Shown: one piece after another, positions 17,366 through 26,129 of the stretch | Numbering within the stretch: position 1 is the first letter of the stretch | Layout of the letters: each line of letters opens with the position of its first letter | Assembly (NCBI RefSeq): GCF_025567365.1 | Contig: NZ_JAOQJG010000005.1 | Coordinates: forward strand, 124,001-188,000 | DNA from: Anaerostipes amylophilus | GTDB lineage: Bacteria; Bacillota; Clostridia; Lachnospirales; Lachnospiraceae | Direction of reading: 5' to 3' | DNA: 64,000 nucleotides | The notes under the pieces: model-generated | Databases searched by the model: none | The model's input: the letters and a program-made list of their open reading frames with translations, nothing else | Told to the model about the DNA's origin: nothing | Program-made: the position numbers and the translations under genes

Positions 17366-17442
17366 ATAGTTTTTCATATATATTTTTTAATCCTCTCTTT
17401 TCAGAAAAGTATCCGTTCACATTATGTGAGCGGTCTTTTTTT
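17366..17442 (+). ncRNA. Small RNA family, copy A
   Basis: A 77-base transcript is predicted from a promoter TTGAAT (17332-17337), 16-base spacer, TATACT (17354-17359). Upstream lies a conserved AATTCTTTAGAATT palindrome. The transcript begins ATAGTTTTTCATATATA, contains the pyrimidine core AATCCTCTCTTTTCA followed by a CUUUU-cag-AAAAG hairpin, and ends with a terminator stem CCGTTCACA/TGTGAGCGG and a T-run. No start codon or frame is present. It converges on the ABC gene ending at 17446. The region 17102-17300 upstream holds nothing else recognisable. Confidence 0.75.
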
Positions 17443-17445
17443 ATT

Positions 17446-19341
17446 CTAAGACAATTCAAGCTTACCAGTATACAACTGATAATAAGTTCCCTTATTCTTG
17501 ATCAGATCTTCATGATCTCCACGTTCAATGATCTTACCATGTTCAAGTACAATAATTGCATCACTATTTCGGATCGTAGATAATCTATGAGCGATCACAA
17601 ATACAGTTCTGCCTTTCATCAAGTTATCCATTCCTCTCTGTACGATACTTTCTGTTCGTGTATCAATACTTGATGTTGCTTCGTCTAAGATCAGTACTGG
17701 TGGGTTAGCAACTGCTGCTCTGGCAATAGAGAGTAACTGTCTCTGCCCCTGAGATAAGCCTTCTCCGTCTCCGCTGATCACTGTATCGTAACCGTCTGGA
17801 AGCATTTGAATGAACTGGTCTGCATGAGCTAATTTTGCTGCTCCATAGATTTCTTCATCTGTTGCATCTAAGTTTCCATAACGAATGTTGTCTTTGATTG
17901 TTCCTGTAAAGAGGTGTGTATCCTGTAATACGATTCCCAAGGAACGTCTTAAGTCGTCTTTCTTGATCTTCTTGATGTTGATTCCGTCATAGCGGATCTT
18001 TCCGTCCTGAATATCATAGAAGCGGTTGATCAGGTTTGTGATCGTTGTTTTTCCGGCTCCTGTGGATCCTACAAATGCCAGTTTCTGTCCTGGTTTTGCA
18101 AACAAACTGATGTCATGAAGAATTGTTTTGTCTTCGTTGTAACCAAATGTTACATCTTCAAATCTTACATCTCCTGTTAATTCTGTGTAAGTTACAGATC
18201 CATCTGCAGAGTGTGGATGTTTCCATGCCCACATTCCTGTTCTTTCTTTACATTCGATGATATTTCCATTTTCATCTTTCTTCGCATTTACTAATCTTAC
18301 ATATCCTTCATCTGTTTCAGGTTCTTCGTCGATCAGTGCAAAGATTCTTTCTGCACCTGCCAGTGCCATAACGATGGAGTTGAACTGCTGAGCTACCTGC
18401 ATAAATGGCTGTGTGAAACTCTTTGTAAACTGAAGGTATGATGCCATAACACCTAATGTGATTCCTCCAATTCCTTCAATGGCTAATACTCCACCTAAAA
18501 CAGCTGTTAATACAAACTGAAGGTTTCCGATATTTCCTACAACCGGCCCCATGATGTTTGCATATTTGTTGGCATTTGCAGCACTTTCAAATAAAGCTTC
18601 ATTTAACTGGTCAAATTCTTCTTCGGATTTGCGTTCGTGGTTAAAGACTTTGACAACTCTCTGTCCGTTCATTCGCTCTTCGATAAATCCTGTCACATCA
18701 GCTAAAGATTTCTGCTGACGGACAAAATATTTTCCACTGTTTCCGCCGATCGCTTTTGTGACTGCGATCATGATTCCGATAACAACAACTGCAAGAATCG
18801 TTAACACTGGGCTTAATGCTACCATTGAAATAAATGTTACGATGATCGTGAAAAATGCCATCATTGCTTGAGGAATCGCCTGACTGATCATCTGTCTTAA
18901 GGTGTCTGTATCATTTGTGTATAAACTCATGATAGAACCATTTGTATTTTGGTCAAAATAGCGGATTGGTAATGTCTGCATATGTTCAAACATATCATCT
19001 CTGACACGTTTTAAGACACCCTGTCCAATGAATACCATCATTCTTGTGTAGACAAATGTTGCGATCACACCTGCTGCAAAAATACATCCAAGAACGATCA
19101 TTGCATGATAGAAGTTTGTAAAATCTGGATTACTCTGTCCAACTAATGGAAGGATAAAATCATCCAACATGAATTTTAAGGACAAGGATACAGATACGGA
19201 AGCTGCTGCACTAATGAAAATACAGATAAATACAATGATGATCTGCAATTTATAAGTATCTGTTACATATCTTAAAAGACGTTTTGCTGTCTTTAATATA
19301 TTTTTGTTAAGCACCTTTTCTCTCTTTGATCCTTTACTCAT
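17446..19341 (-). CDS. ABC exporter half-transporter (second subunit)
   Basis: A 631-residue ABC exporter half with six transmembrane helices (about 40-330) fused to an ATPase: Walker A GSTGAGKTT, Q-loop VLQDTHLF, signature LSQGQRQLLSIA, Walker B VLILDEATSS and switch His AHRLST. A 25-30 residue insert (GMWAWKHPHSADGS) precedes the ATPase. It overlaps the preceding half-transporter by eight bases, so the two should form a heterodimer. With marR upstream this is the common layout of a MarR-controlled multidrug exporter (BmrCD/MdlAB-like); the substrate is unknown. Confidence 0.92.
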   Translation of the reverse strand: MSKGSKREKVLNKNILKTAKRLLRYVTDTYKLQIIIVFICIFISAAASVSVSLSLKFMLDDFILPLVGQSNPDFTNFYHAMIVLGCIFAAGVIATFVYTRMMVFIGQGVLKRVRDDMFEHMQTLPIRYFDQNTNGSIMSLYTNDTDTLRQMISQAIPQAMMAFFTIIVTFISMVALSPVLTILAVVVIGIMIAVTKAIGGNSGKYFVRQQKSLADVTGFIEERMNGQRVVKVFNHERKSEEEFDQLNEALFESAANANKYANIMGPVVGNIGNLQFVLTAVLGGVLAIEGIGGITLGVMASYLQFTKSFTQPFMQVAQQFNSIVMALAGAERIFALIDEEPETDEGYVRLVNAKKDENGNIIECKERTGMWAWKHPHSADGSVTYTELTGDVRFEDVTFGYNEDKTILHDISLFAKPGQKLAFVGSTGAGKTTITNLINRFYDIQDGKIRYDGINIKKIKKDDLRRSLGIVLQDTHLFTGTIKDNIRYGNLDATDEEIYGAAKLAHADQFIQMLPDGYDTVISGDGEGLSQGQRQLLSIARAAVANPPVLILDEATSSIDTRTESIVQRGMDNLMKGRTVFVIAHRLSTIRNSDAIIVLEHGKIIERGDHEDLIKNKGTYYQLYTGKLELS

Positions 19342-21067
19342 CGTCTTCTCCTCCTTTCACTTGTGATTCATAGACTTCTCTGTAAATATCATTTGTCTTT
19401 AATAACTCTTCAGATGTTCCAATACCTGAGATCTTACCATCATCTAATACGATGATCTGATCTGCATCTTCAATCGAAGATACTCTCTGTGCAATGATGA
19501 TCTTTGTAGTATTTGGAATTTCTTCTCTAAATGCTTTACGGATCAATGCATCTGTCTTTGTATCTACTGCACTTGTAGAATCATCTAAGATTAAGATCTT
19601 AGGTTTCTTTAATAACGCTCTTGCGATACATAATCTCTGTTTCTGTCCACCAGAAACATTGTTTCCACCCTGTACGATCTGTGTATTGTATCCAGCTGGG
19701 AATTCATTAACGAATCCATCTGCCTGTGCTAATTTACACATTCTCTGAACTTCTTCATCGGATGCATTTTCATCACCCCAGCGGATATTATCATATATAG
19801 TTCCTGTAAATAATACATTTTTCTGAAGCACCATGGATACCTGATCTCTTAATGCTTCTAAGTTATAATCACGAACATCGACTCCACCGACTTTGACACA
19901 TCCTTCTGTGACATCGTAAAGTCTTGGGATCAGCTGAACTAATGTAGATTTTGCACTACCTGTTCCACCGATGATACCGATCGTCTGTCCTGATTTAATA
20001 TGAAGATTGACATCTTTTAATGAAAGATTTCCGCCTTCTCCTGCATAGCTGAAATTCACATGATCAAAGATGATCTCTCCATCTTTGACTTCTGTTGCCG
20101 CATCTGCTTTATCCTGCATCTCTGGGACTTCTTCTAAGACTTCTGTGATACGATCTGTGGATGCTTCTGCGATCATGATCATAACGAATACGAATGTTAC
20201 CATCATCAAAGAACCAATGATCTGTAGTGCGTATACGATAATACTTGTTAATTCTCCAGTTCCCATTGTTCCATGGATGATTCCTGTTCCACCGATCGCA
20301 ACTAACAGCAGAACAACGACATACATTGTAAACTGCATAACTGGTGAGTTCCATGCAACAATCTTTTCTGCTTTTGTAAACAGTTTGTATACATACTTAG
20401 AAATTCCATGGAATTTATTGATTTCATAATCTTCACGTACAAATGCTTTTACCACACGAGATGCATTTACATTTTCCTGTACGGAATTATTTAAAATATC
20501 GTATTCATCAAATACTTTGATAAAATGTGGATGTGCTTTCTTTGCGATAAAGATCAATGTTCCACCTAATAATGGAATGACGATCAAGAACAATACCGCT
20601 ACAGTCACACTATATTTTAATGTCATTACCCATGATAAAACTACCATGATCGGTGCTCTGGCAAGCAGACGGATACTCATCATATATGCCATCTGAATAT
20701 TCGTGATATCAGTTGTCATACGTGTGACAAGTCCTGATGTCGCAAAGTGGTCAATATTCTTAAATGAGAATTCCTGCACTTTGTAGAAAATATCATGTCT
20801 TAAGTTCTTTGCATATCCAGCACCTGCAACGGCTGCCATATTTCCAGCTGAAATCCCGAAAAACAGGGATAACATTGCCATAGCAACCAGGATCACTCCT
20901 CGCTGGATAATATAATGTAAATCTCCACTTGTCATTCCGATATCAATGATATTTGCCATCTCCATCGGAATCAAAACTTCCATCAGTACCTCAAGAATTA
21001 CCAGGATTGGAGCAAGTATGGATTGTTTTTTGTATTCTCGGACTGATTTTAATAGGGTCTTATTCAT
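19334..21067 (-). CDS. ABC exporter half-transporter (first subunit)
   Basis: A 577-residue half-exporter: membrane domain at about 15-300, ATPase with Walker A IGGTGSAKST, signature NVSGGQKQRLCIA, and Walker B ILILDDSTSAVD. The Walker B is followed by Asp instead of the catalytic Glu, and the switch histidine position reads AQRVSS, so this half carries the degenerate catalytic site found in heterodimeric exporters while the partner encoded next keeps Glu and His. It overlaps marR and the second subunit by eight bases each. Confidence 0.92.
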   Translation of the reverse strand: MNKTLLKSVREYKKQSILAPILVILEVLMEVLIPMEMANIIDIGMTSGDLHYIIQRGVILVAMAMLSLFFGISAGNMAAVAGAGYAKNLRHDIFYKVQEFSFKNIDHFATSGLVTRMTTDITNIQMAYMMSIRLLARAPIMVVLSWVMTLKYSVTVAVLFLIVIPLLGGTLIFIAKKAHPHFIKVFDEYDILNNSVQENVNASRVVKAFVREDYEINKFHGISKYVYKLFTKAEKIVAWNSPVMQFTMYVVVLLLVAIGGTGIIHGTMGTGELTSIIVYALQIIGSLMMVTFVFVMIMIAEASTDRITEVLEEVPEMQDKADAATEVKDGEIIFDHVNFSYAGEGGNLSLKDVNLHIKSGQTIGIIGGTGSAKSTLVQLIPRLYDVTEGCVKVGGVDVRDYNLEALRDQVSMVLQKNVLFTGTIYDNIRWGDENASDEEVQRMCKLAQADGFVNEFPAGYNTQIVQGGNNVSGGQKQRLCIARALLKKPKILILDDSTSAVDTKTDALIRKAFREEIPNTTKIIIAQRVSSIEDADQIIVLDDGKISGIGTSEELLKTNDIYREVYESQVKGGEDDE

Positions 21068-21542
21068 CTTTCTTTCCTTCCTCCTTGTGTTTTTCTATAA
21101 GATTTTGTAATACCTGATATAAAACATGTTTGCATGTTATGACATCTTCCTCAGGAATGCCTTTTTCCATTCTTTTTTCACTAAGCTTAATATCTTCCAA
21201 GATTGCCTGTCTTAATCCTTCGGCTTTCTCTGTTGGTATCAGCCGCTTCTTTCTAGCATCTCCTTTGACACTTTCTCTTGTCAGATATCCATTCTTCTCC
21301 ATCAACTGTACATATCCTGTCACAGTTGATTTGCGGATCTGAAATTCTTCTTCAATGTCTTTTTGATAAAGATCTTTATGCATTGTTTCTAATAAAATAA
21401 ACTTTAAAATATGTTTCTGCATGATGGTAAGATCAGCCTTGATCACTTTATCAATTGGCTGATTCCTCTTCATCTCATGTGATAACATATGGATCAGTTT
21501 TCCCATGTGCATGTTATTGATCTTATCATTTATATCCTGCAT
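21060..21542 (-). CDS. MarR-family transcriptional regulator
   Basis: A 160-residue MarR-type winged-helix protein; the recognition region reads RKSTVTGYVQLMEKNGYL followed by wing residues RESVKGDARKKRLIPT. It is the first gene of the regulator-exporter operon and probably represses it through the dyad at 21569-21582 until a toxic ligand binds. Confidence 0.92.
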   Translation of the reverse strand: MQDINDKINNMHMGKLIHMLSHEMKRNQPIDKVIKADLTIMQKHILKFILLETMHKDLYQKDIEEEFQIRKSTVTGYVQLMEKNGYLTRESVKGDARKKRLIPTEKAEGLRQAILEDIKLSEKRMEKGIPEEDVITCKHVLYQVLQNLIEKHKEEGKKDE

Positions 21543-21568
21543 TCACTCATCCCTTTCTTTTCAAAATG

Positions 21569-21619
21569 GTTAGCTTCCTAACTTTTTAGTATTATACAGA
21601 GATTGATATTTAATGTCAA
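21569..21619 (-). promoter_or_regulatory. marR-ABC promoter and probable MarR operator
   Basis: On the minus strand, TTGACA (21614-21619), 17 bases, TATAAT (21591-21596): both consensus boxes. The dyad GTTAG-CTTC-CTAAC (21569-21582) lies at the expected transcription start, a position that lets MarR block elongation or open-complex formation. Confidence 0.75.
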
Positions 21620-21629
21620 CCATTATTTA

Positions 21630-21684
21630 ATTGTTAACTATAGTAATTCATTTTGTTGACAATAAATTTTATTCATGCTAAAGT
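21630..21684 (+). promoter_or_regulatory. BirA operator and bioB promoter
   Basis: ATTGTTAAC (21630-21638) and GTTGACAAT (21655-21663) form an inverted repeat with a 16-base spacer, the known form of the Firmicute biotin repressor (BirA) box. It covers the -35 box TTGACA (21656-21661); the -10 is TAAAGT (21679-21684). Biotin-loaded BirA would shut off bioB. Confidence 0.8.
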
Positions 21685-21733
21685 TCAGTTTAATAAGATA
21701 TTTTGAATTTAAACAAAGGAAGGTACATATCAT

Positions 21734-22687
21734 ATGAATTCAGAGCAAAATTTAACCCGTGAAGAAGCAATCGCCATCTTAAATACACCTGATGAACAAT
21801 TAAATGAACTAATCGAACGTGCCGGTGCACTTCGTAAAAAATATAAAGGGAATCATGTAAGCATTCATCTTTTAACAAATGCCAGAAGCGGAAACTGCTC
21901 CCAGAACTGTGCTTACTGCGCGCAATCCTGTCGTTCCCATGCAGATATTGAAAAATATAAATGGGTCGATGATGAAAAATTATATGGAGATAACACATTT
22001 GTCCATGATCATAAATTATCCCGTCATTGCATTGGATTAAGCGGTATGAAATTCAGCGATGATGAGATTGAAGAACTTGCTTCTAAAATTCGTAAGATGA
22101 AAGAAGAGGGTACACATTTATGCTGCTCTATCGGATTTTTAACAAAGAAGCAGGCCTTAATGTTAAAAGAAGCTGGATTAGACCGTATCAACCATAACTT
22201 AAATACAAGCCGTTCCAATTATCCAAATATCTGTACAACACATACATACGAACAGCGTGTAAACAATATTCATATGTTACAGGACCTTGGATTTGAAATC
22301 TGCAGCGGTGGTATCATTGGTATGGGCGAGAGTAAGGAAGATGTTGTTGATATGTTATTGGATCTGAAAGAAATCAATCCAGAAGCACTTCCGATCAACT
22401 TCTTAATTCCGATCAAAGGAACACCTCTGCAGGATAGAGATACTTCAAATTTGACACCAGAATACTGCCTGAAAGTATTATGTCTGGCAAGATTACTGGT
22501 TCCAACATCTGATATCCGCTGTGCCGCTGGACGTGAAATTTATTTTAAAGGAAGGGAAAAAGAATTATTGACCGTTGTGAATTCTATCTTTGCTTCAGGA
22601 TATCTGACTGCAGATGGACAGGGAATTCAAGATACGATCAAGACGATTACGGATGCAGGATTTACGTGCGAAGTTGAATCTGACTAA
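21734..22687 (+). CDS. bioB: Biotin synthase
   Basis: A 317-residue radical SAM enzyme that inserts sulfur into dethiobiotin to give biotin. The radical cluster motif is CSQNCAYC (Cys55, Cys59, Cys62), and the following QSCRSHADI and NHNLNTSRSNYP segments fit BioB, as does the C-terminal region that holds the second cluster. No other bio genes are adjacent. An AAGGAAGG site precedes the ATG. The BirA box upstream links it to biotin repression. After the stop, 22688-22790 shows no gene. Confidence 0.92.
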   Translation: MNSEQNLTREEAIAILNTPDEQLNELIERAGALRKKYKGNHVSIHLLTNARSGNCSQNCAYCAQSCRSHADIEKYKWVDDEKLYGDNTFVHDHKLSRHCIGLSGMKFSDDEIEELASKIRKMKEEGTHLCCSIGFLTKKQALMLKEAGLDRINHNLNTSRSNYPNICTTHTYEQRVNNIHMLQDLGFEICSGGIIGMGESKEDVVDMLLDLKEINPEALPINFLIPIKGTPLQDRDTSNLTPEYCLKVLCLARLLVPTSDIRCAAGREIYFKGREKELLTVVNSIFASGYLTADGQGIQDTIKTITDAGFTCEVESD

Positions 22688-22791
22688 TTTTTGTACTCGC
22701 TAACAGAAGATTAAAGGTCTTTAAGAACACCAATTTATCAAAATGTTTAGTAAATAAAAAAACTCCCAACGTAAACATTACATTGTTATGC

Positions 22792-22847
22792 AAAAACTGG
22801 CACTGTCAAAAATCAAAAAACTGGCTATTTTAAAAATGCCAATTTTT
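22792..22847 (+). promoter_or_regulatory. Repeated ACTGGC operator before the ECF gene
   Basis: AAAAACTGGC occurs at 22792-22801 and again at 22816-22825, 24 bases apart in direct orientation, and a related inverted copy (TGCCAATTTTT) starts at 22837. Direct plus inverted half sites at such spacing are typical of MocR/PdxR-type regulators. No regulator gene is adjacent, so the assignment is an inference. Confidence 0.45.
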
Positions 22848-22931
22848 CGATAAATTATAACACAATAAAGGAACGCCGCGTACTTAAAAAACTATATATG
22901 ATCAAAGGAAACAGAAAGTGAGGAAAATAAA

Positions 22932-23453
22932 ATGAAAGAAAATAAAGTACAATTTATTGCAGTTACAGCAATGGCAGTTGCCTTAACTTATGTGTTTACT
23001 GCATTTGTTAATGTAAGATTACCGATCGCAGCAAATGGAGGTCTGATTCATTTAGGAAATGTACCATTATTTATCATGGCGATCTTATTTGGGAAGAAAA
23101 CAGGAGCAATTGCTGGTGGTGTTGGAATGGGATTATTTGATCTGTTATCTGGATGGACAGCATGGGCCCCATTTACATTTATTATTGTAGGTATTATGGG
23201 ATATGTTGTTGGAGCAATAACAGAAAAACATGACCAGTATGGATGGAAAGTTGCAGCAATCTTTGCAGCATTTGTGATTAAGATCGTTGGTTATTATATC
23301 GCAGAGATCATCCTTTATGGAAACTTTGTTGCACCGATCACTTCTGTACCAGGAAATGTCGTACAGATTGCAGTTGCAGCTGTTATTGTCCTGATCGTGA
23401 TCGAACCAATCGAGATTGCGGTTAAGAAAATTGGAATTACACAGTTTGCATAA
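22932..23453 (+). CDS. ECF transporter S component (possible vitamin B6 or related vitamin)
   Basis: A 173-residue integral membrane protein with six hydrophobic segments. The N-terminal MAVALTYVFTAF and the later HLGNVPLFIMAILFGKKTGA and GGVGMGLFDLLSGW are typical of substrate-binding subunits of energy-coupling-factor vitamin transporters, which share ATPases and EcfT encoded elsewhere. The next gene encodes a PLP-dependent aminotransferase of the pyridoxamine-pyruvate/alanine-glyoxylate group, with the same kind of ribosome site and 25 bases spacing, so pyridoxamine or pyridoxine is a reasonable guess; hydroxymethylpyrimidine and riboflavin S components look similar. Confidence 0.8.
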   Translation: MKENKVQFIAVTAMAVALTYVFTAFVNVRLPIAANGGLIHLGNVPLFIMAILFGKKTGAIAGGVGMGLFDLLSGWTAWAPFTFIIVGIMGYVVGAITEKHDQYGWKVAAIFAAFVIKIVGYYIAEIILYGNFVAPITSVPGNVVQIAVAAVIVLIVIEPIEIAVKKIGITQFA

Positions 23454-23478
23454 ATAAAAAAGAAAGTGAGTGGCAAAT

Positions 23479-24612
23479 ATGAGCAAATATAAGATCATGA
23501 CACCAGGACCTGTTCAGGTTCCTGAGAATGTGAGACTTGCAAGAAGCATCTCAACAACAAATGCCGATCTAGATCCACAGTTTTATGATGAATATAAAGA
23601 AACCTGTGAATTGATCAGTAAATTACTTCATACAAAAAATGAGACTCTGATCCTAAGCGGAGAAGGAATTCTTGGATTAGAAGCAGCATGTGCATCCATG
23701 ACAGAATCAGGAGATCGAGTACTAATTCTTGACAATGGAATTTATGGAGCAGGATTTGCGGATTTCGTATCTATGTATGGTGGAACAGCTGTAATGTATA
23801 CAAAAGATTATAAAAATGCTTTTGATGTAAATGAATTAGATGCATACCTCAAGAAAGATCATGATTTTAAATACGCAACAATTGTTCATTGTGATACACC
23901 AAGCGGAATGTTAAATGATATTCATAAAATCTGCCCACTATTAAAATCCTATGGAATTATGACTGTCACAGATTCTGTATCAGGAATGTTTGGAAATGAA
24001 GTTGATGTTGATAAAGCACAAATTGATATTTTATGCGGTGGATCTCAAAAAGCCGTTTCAGCTCCTCCAGGACTTACATTTGTAACAATCAGTGATGAAG
24101 CAAAAGCAGCAATGGAAAACAGAAAAACACCAATTGCATCATTTTACTGCAATCTGACAATATTCAAAGACTACTACAAAAACCTATGGTTCCCATATAC
24201 AATGCCGATCAGTGATATCTATGGATTAAAAGCCGCAATTGACAATATTGCAGCAGATAAAGACCTGATCAAACGACATGCAAAGATTGCAAATGCAACA
24301 AGAGAAGCATTAAAAGAATTCGGAATCAAGCTGCATTTAGAAAGTGGATTTTCAGATACCGTTACCGTCTTCGACGTACCAGAAGGAATGACAGCCGATG
24401 ATATTCTCAAAAGAATGAGAGAAGAGCATCATATCATGTTAGCAGGATCATTTGGAGATCTGGCAGGAAAAGTCATCCGAATCGGACACATGGGTGCAAG
24501 CGCAAATGTAGGAGATATGCTTGAAGTTATGAGTGGCCTTGAGGAAACTTTGCGGTATTTGGGATGGAAGAGTGAGAAATCTTTGTTGAAGAGTTTTCAT
24601 GATAAATTGTAG
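23479..24612 (+). CDS. PLP-dependent aminotransferase, class V (alanine-glyoxylate/pyridoxamine-pyruvate type)
   Basis: A 377-residue fold-type I aminotransferase. It starts MTPGPVQVPENV, carries SGEGILGLEAA as cofactor phosphate loop, VTDSVSG with the Asp that pairs with the pyridine nitrogen, and the PLP lysine in GGSQKAVSAPPG; the end has VIRIGHMG. A GTG three codons earlier is possible, but the ATG at 23479 has the better AGAAAGTGAG spacing. Members convert glyoxylate/serine/alanine, or pyridoxamine plus pyruvate to pyridoxal plus alanine. Its pairing with an ECF S component favours a B6 salvage role, though this is inferred. Confidence 0.85.
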   Translation: MSKYKIMTPGPVQVPENVRLARSISTTNADLDPQFYDEYKETCELISKLLHTKNETLILSGEGILGLEAACASMTESGDRVLILDNGIYGAGFADFVSMYGGTAVMYTKDYKNAFDVNELDAYLKKDHDFKYATIVHCDTPSGMLNDIHKICPLLKSYGIMTVTDSVSGMFGNEVDVDKAQIDILCGGSQKAVSAPPGLTFVTISDEAKAAMENRKTPIASFYCNLTIFKDYYKNLWFPYTMPISDIYGLKAAIDNIAADKDLIKRHAKIANATREALKEFGIKLHLESGFSDTVTVFDVPEGMTADDILKRMREEHHIMLAGSFGDLAGKVIRIGHMGASANVGDMLEVMSGLEETLRYLGWKSEKSLLKSFHDKL

Positions 24613-24627
24613 ATTTTTAATTTGTTG

Positions 24628-24752
24628 AGTTGGCCAACTGTAGATTTCGAGTATATGAGGTGGCAACGATTAGCAGATTTTAAGTGCGTGTTGCCACCAG
24701 TTGTTTTAAATATTGATTCTTGTCTTATTTTTGTCACATATACGAAAGCCTA
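24628..24752. repeat. TTGGCCAA-family repeat, copy 2
   Basis: AGTTGGCCAACT (24628-24639) is followed by TTCGAGTATATGA, then a variable middle with its own stem GGTGGCAAC (24659-24667)/GTTGCCACC (24690-24698), and the conserved right end TATTGATTCTTGTCTTATTT through CACATATACGAAAG. It lies between the converging aminotransferase and Crp/Fnr genes. Confidence 0.75.
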
Positions 24753-24765
24753 CCCTCACAAATCA

Positions 24766-25416
24766 CTATTTCAACTTAAACTGATTCTTCCAGAATTCCA
24801 ACATTCCTTCATCTCTCATCTTACCAAGTTCTGCTGATAATGCGCTTCGATCTACTGACAAATACTCTGCCAGTTGCTGTCGATTAAATGGTATTGTAAA
24901 TTCCTTACTTCCAGCACGCACAGCTTCTGATGATAAATAAGACAATACTTTATCCCTCAATGATCTCTGTGACATATGCTCTACTTTTCTTGTCATTTCT
25001 AATGTTCTTTCCGCTATAGATGATAATAAATTTCTTATGATCTTAGAATGAAATTCACAGCCATTTGAACATACTGTCAGTACTTTCTGAATATCTAAAA
25101 ATAACACTTTTACATCTGTTTTTGCGACAACACCGACTTCTAAATGTTTGACTCCTGCACAGGCATAGACTTCTCCAAATAAGTCTCCAGGGCATGCTTC
25201 TCCTAAGATCATGACATTCCCCCAAACATCTTCTTTCATCATGTGAACTGTTCCTTCCAGAACCATACCAATCTGGGTAACTTTATCTCCTGTATGAAAT
25301 ATAAATTCATTTTTCTTGTAATTTCGCTCTTTTGCAGAAAGACAACTCATCATAGAATCAAGATCGTGTGTTCCAACTCCTGCAAAAAGTGCTGATGTAG
25401 GTATTTTCATTTTCAT
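24766..25416 (-). CDS. Crp/Fnr-family transcriptional regulator
   Basis: A 216-residue regulator with an N-terminal cyclic-nucleotide-binding-like beta-roll (to about 120; MVLEGTVHMM, GEACPGDLFGE) and a C-terminal helix-turn-helix (FNRQQLAEYLSVDRSALSAE). There is no N-terminal cysteine cluster for Fnr-type oxygen sensing; cysteines occur at CLSAKE, ACPGD, ACAG and CSNGCE, so redox or heme sensing cannot be excluded. It follows the purine operon on the same strand behind a weak terminator; a link to that operon is possible but not shown. Confidence 0.88.
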   Translation of the reverse strand: MKMKIPTSALFAGVGTHDLDSMMSCLSAKERNYKKNEFIFHTGDKVTQIGMVLEGTVHMMKEDVWGNVMILGEACPGDLFGEVYACAGVKHLEVGVVAKTDVKVLFLDIQKVLTVCSNGCEFHSKIIRNLLSSIAERTLEMTRKVEHMSQRSLRDKVLSYLSSEAVRAGSKEFTIPFNRQQLAEYLSVDRSALSAELGKMRDEGMLEFWKNQFKLK

Positions 25417-25448
25417 CTTCCTCGCTTATTTCGATTATAATAAAACAA

Positions 25449-25472
25449 AGAGCCGTATCAACTAACGACTCT
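25449..25472 (-). terminator. Possible weak terminator after xpt
   Basis: AGAGCCGT pairs with ACGACTCT (one mismatch) around eight bases, followed on the minus strand by a T-rich stretch. It would separate xpt from the Crp/Fnr gene. Confidence 0.45.
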
Positions 25473-25514
25473 CTGTATATTATATTCTCATTTGATAATT
25501 ATTCTATCCAATTA

Positions 25515-26090
25515 TTATTCGCGGAATGTGATCTCTCCTGTTTTCTCATCCATTGAATCGACAATTGCAAGGGATTCTAAGTGTGTCTGTTTTCTCAAGA
25601 AATCTCCACCTGGCTGGAATCCTTTCTCGATTACAACTCCGGCTCCGACTAGTTCTGCTCCAGAGTCTTTGACTAATTTTGCCAGTCCTTCTAAGGCTTT
25701 ACCATTCGCAAGGAAATCATCGATCAGTAAAACTCGATCTCCCTCTCCTAAAAATTCTTTAGATACAATGATATCATAAACTCTTCCGTGTGTGTATGAC
25801 TCTACTTTTGTTGTGTATACATCTCCAGCAATATTCTTTGTCTGTGTTTTCTTTGCAAATACGACTGGTACGTCAAAAATTTCTGCTGCTATACATGCAA
25901 TTCCAATTCCTGATGCTTCAATTGTAAGAATTTTATTAATATTTTCACCTTCAAAACGTTTTTTTAATTCTTTTCCAATTTCACGGAATAATTTTACATC
26001 CATCTGGTGATTTAAAAAACGGTCTACTTTCAAGACATTTCCTTCTTTTACGACTCCATCTTTTCGGATTCTCTCTTTTAATAGCTCCAT
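25515..26090 (-). CDS. xpt: Xanthine phosphoribosyltransferase
   Basis: A 191-residue phosphoribosyltransferase that makes XMP from xanthine and PRPP. The PRPP loop VLLIDDFLANGKA, the purine-site segment EASGIGIACIAAE and the N-terminal MELLKERI are those of Xpt. It is the last gene of the minus-strand purine operon, 39 bases after the MocA-like gene. No purine riboswitch is seen directly before it; expression should come from the operon promoter or an internal one. Confidence 0.95.
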   Translation of the reverse strand: MELLKERIRKDGVVKEGNVLKVDRFLNHQMDVKLFREIGKELKKRFEGENINKILTIEASGIGIACIAAEIFDVPVVFAKKTQTKNIAGDVYTTKVESYTHGRVYDIIVSKEFLGEGDRVLLIDDFLANGKALEGLAKLVKDSGAELVGAGVVIEKGFQPGGDFLRKQTHLESLAIVDSMDEKTGEITFRE

Positions 26091-26129
26091 TGCTTGGCCT
26101 CCACGCTCTTTTGTATTTTAAATAATATT

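Noticed and set aside
22688..22931. TPP or other vitamin riboswitch before the ECF gene
   Set aside because: No thi-box or other known riboswitch consensus was visible; the only structure is the repeated ACTGGC motif.
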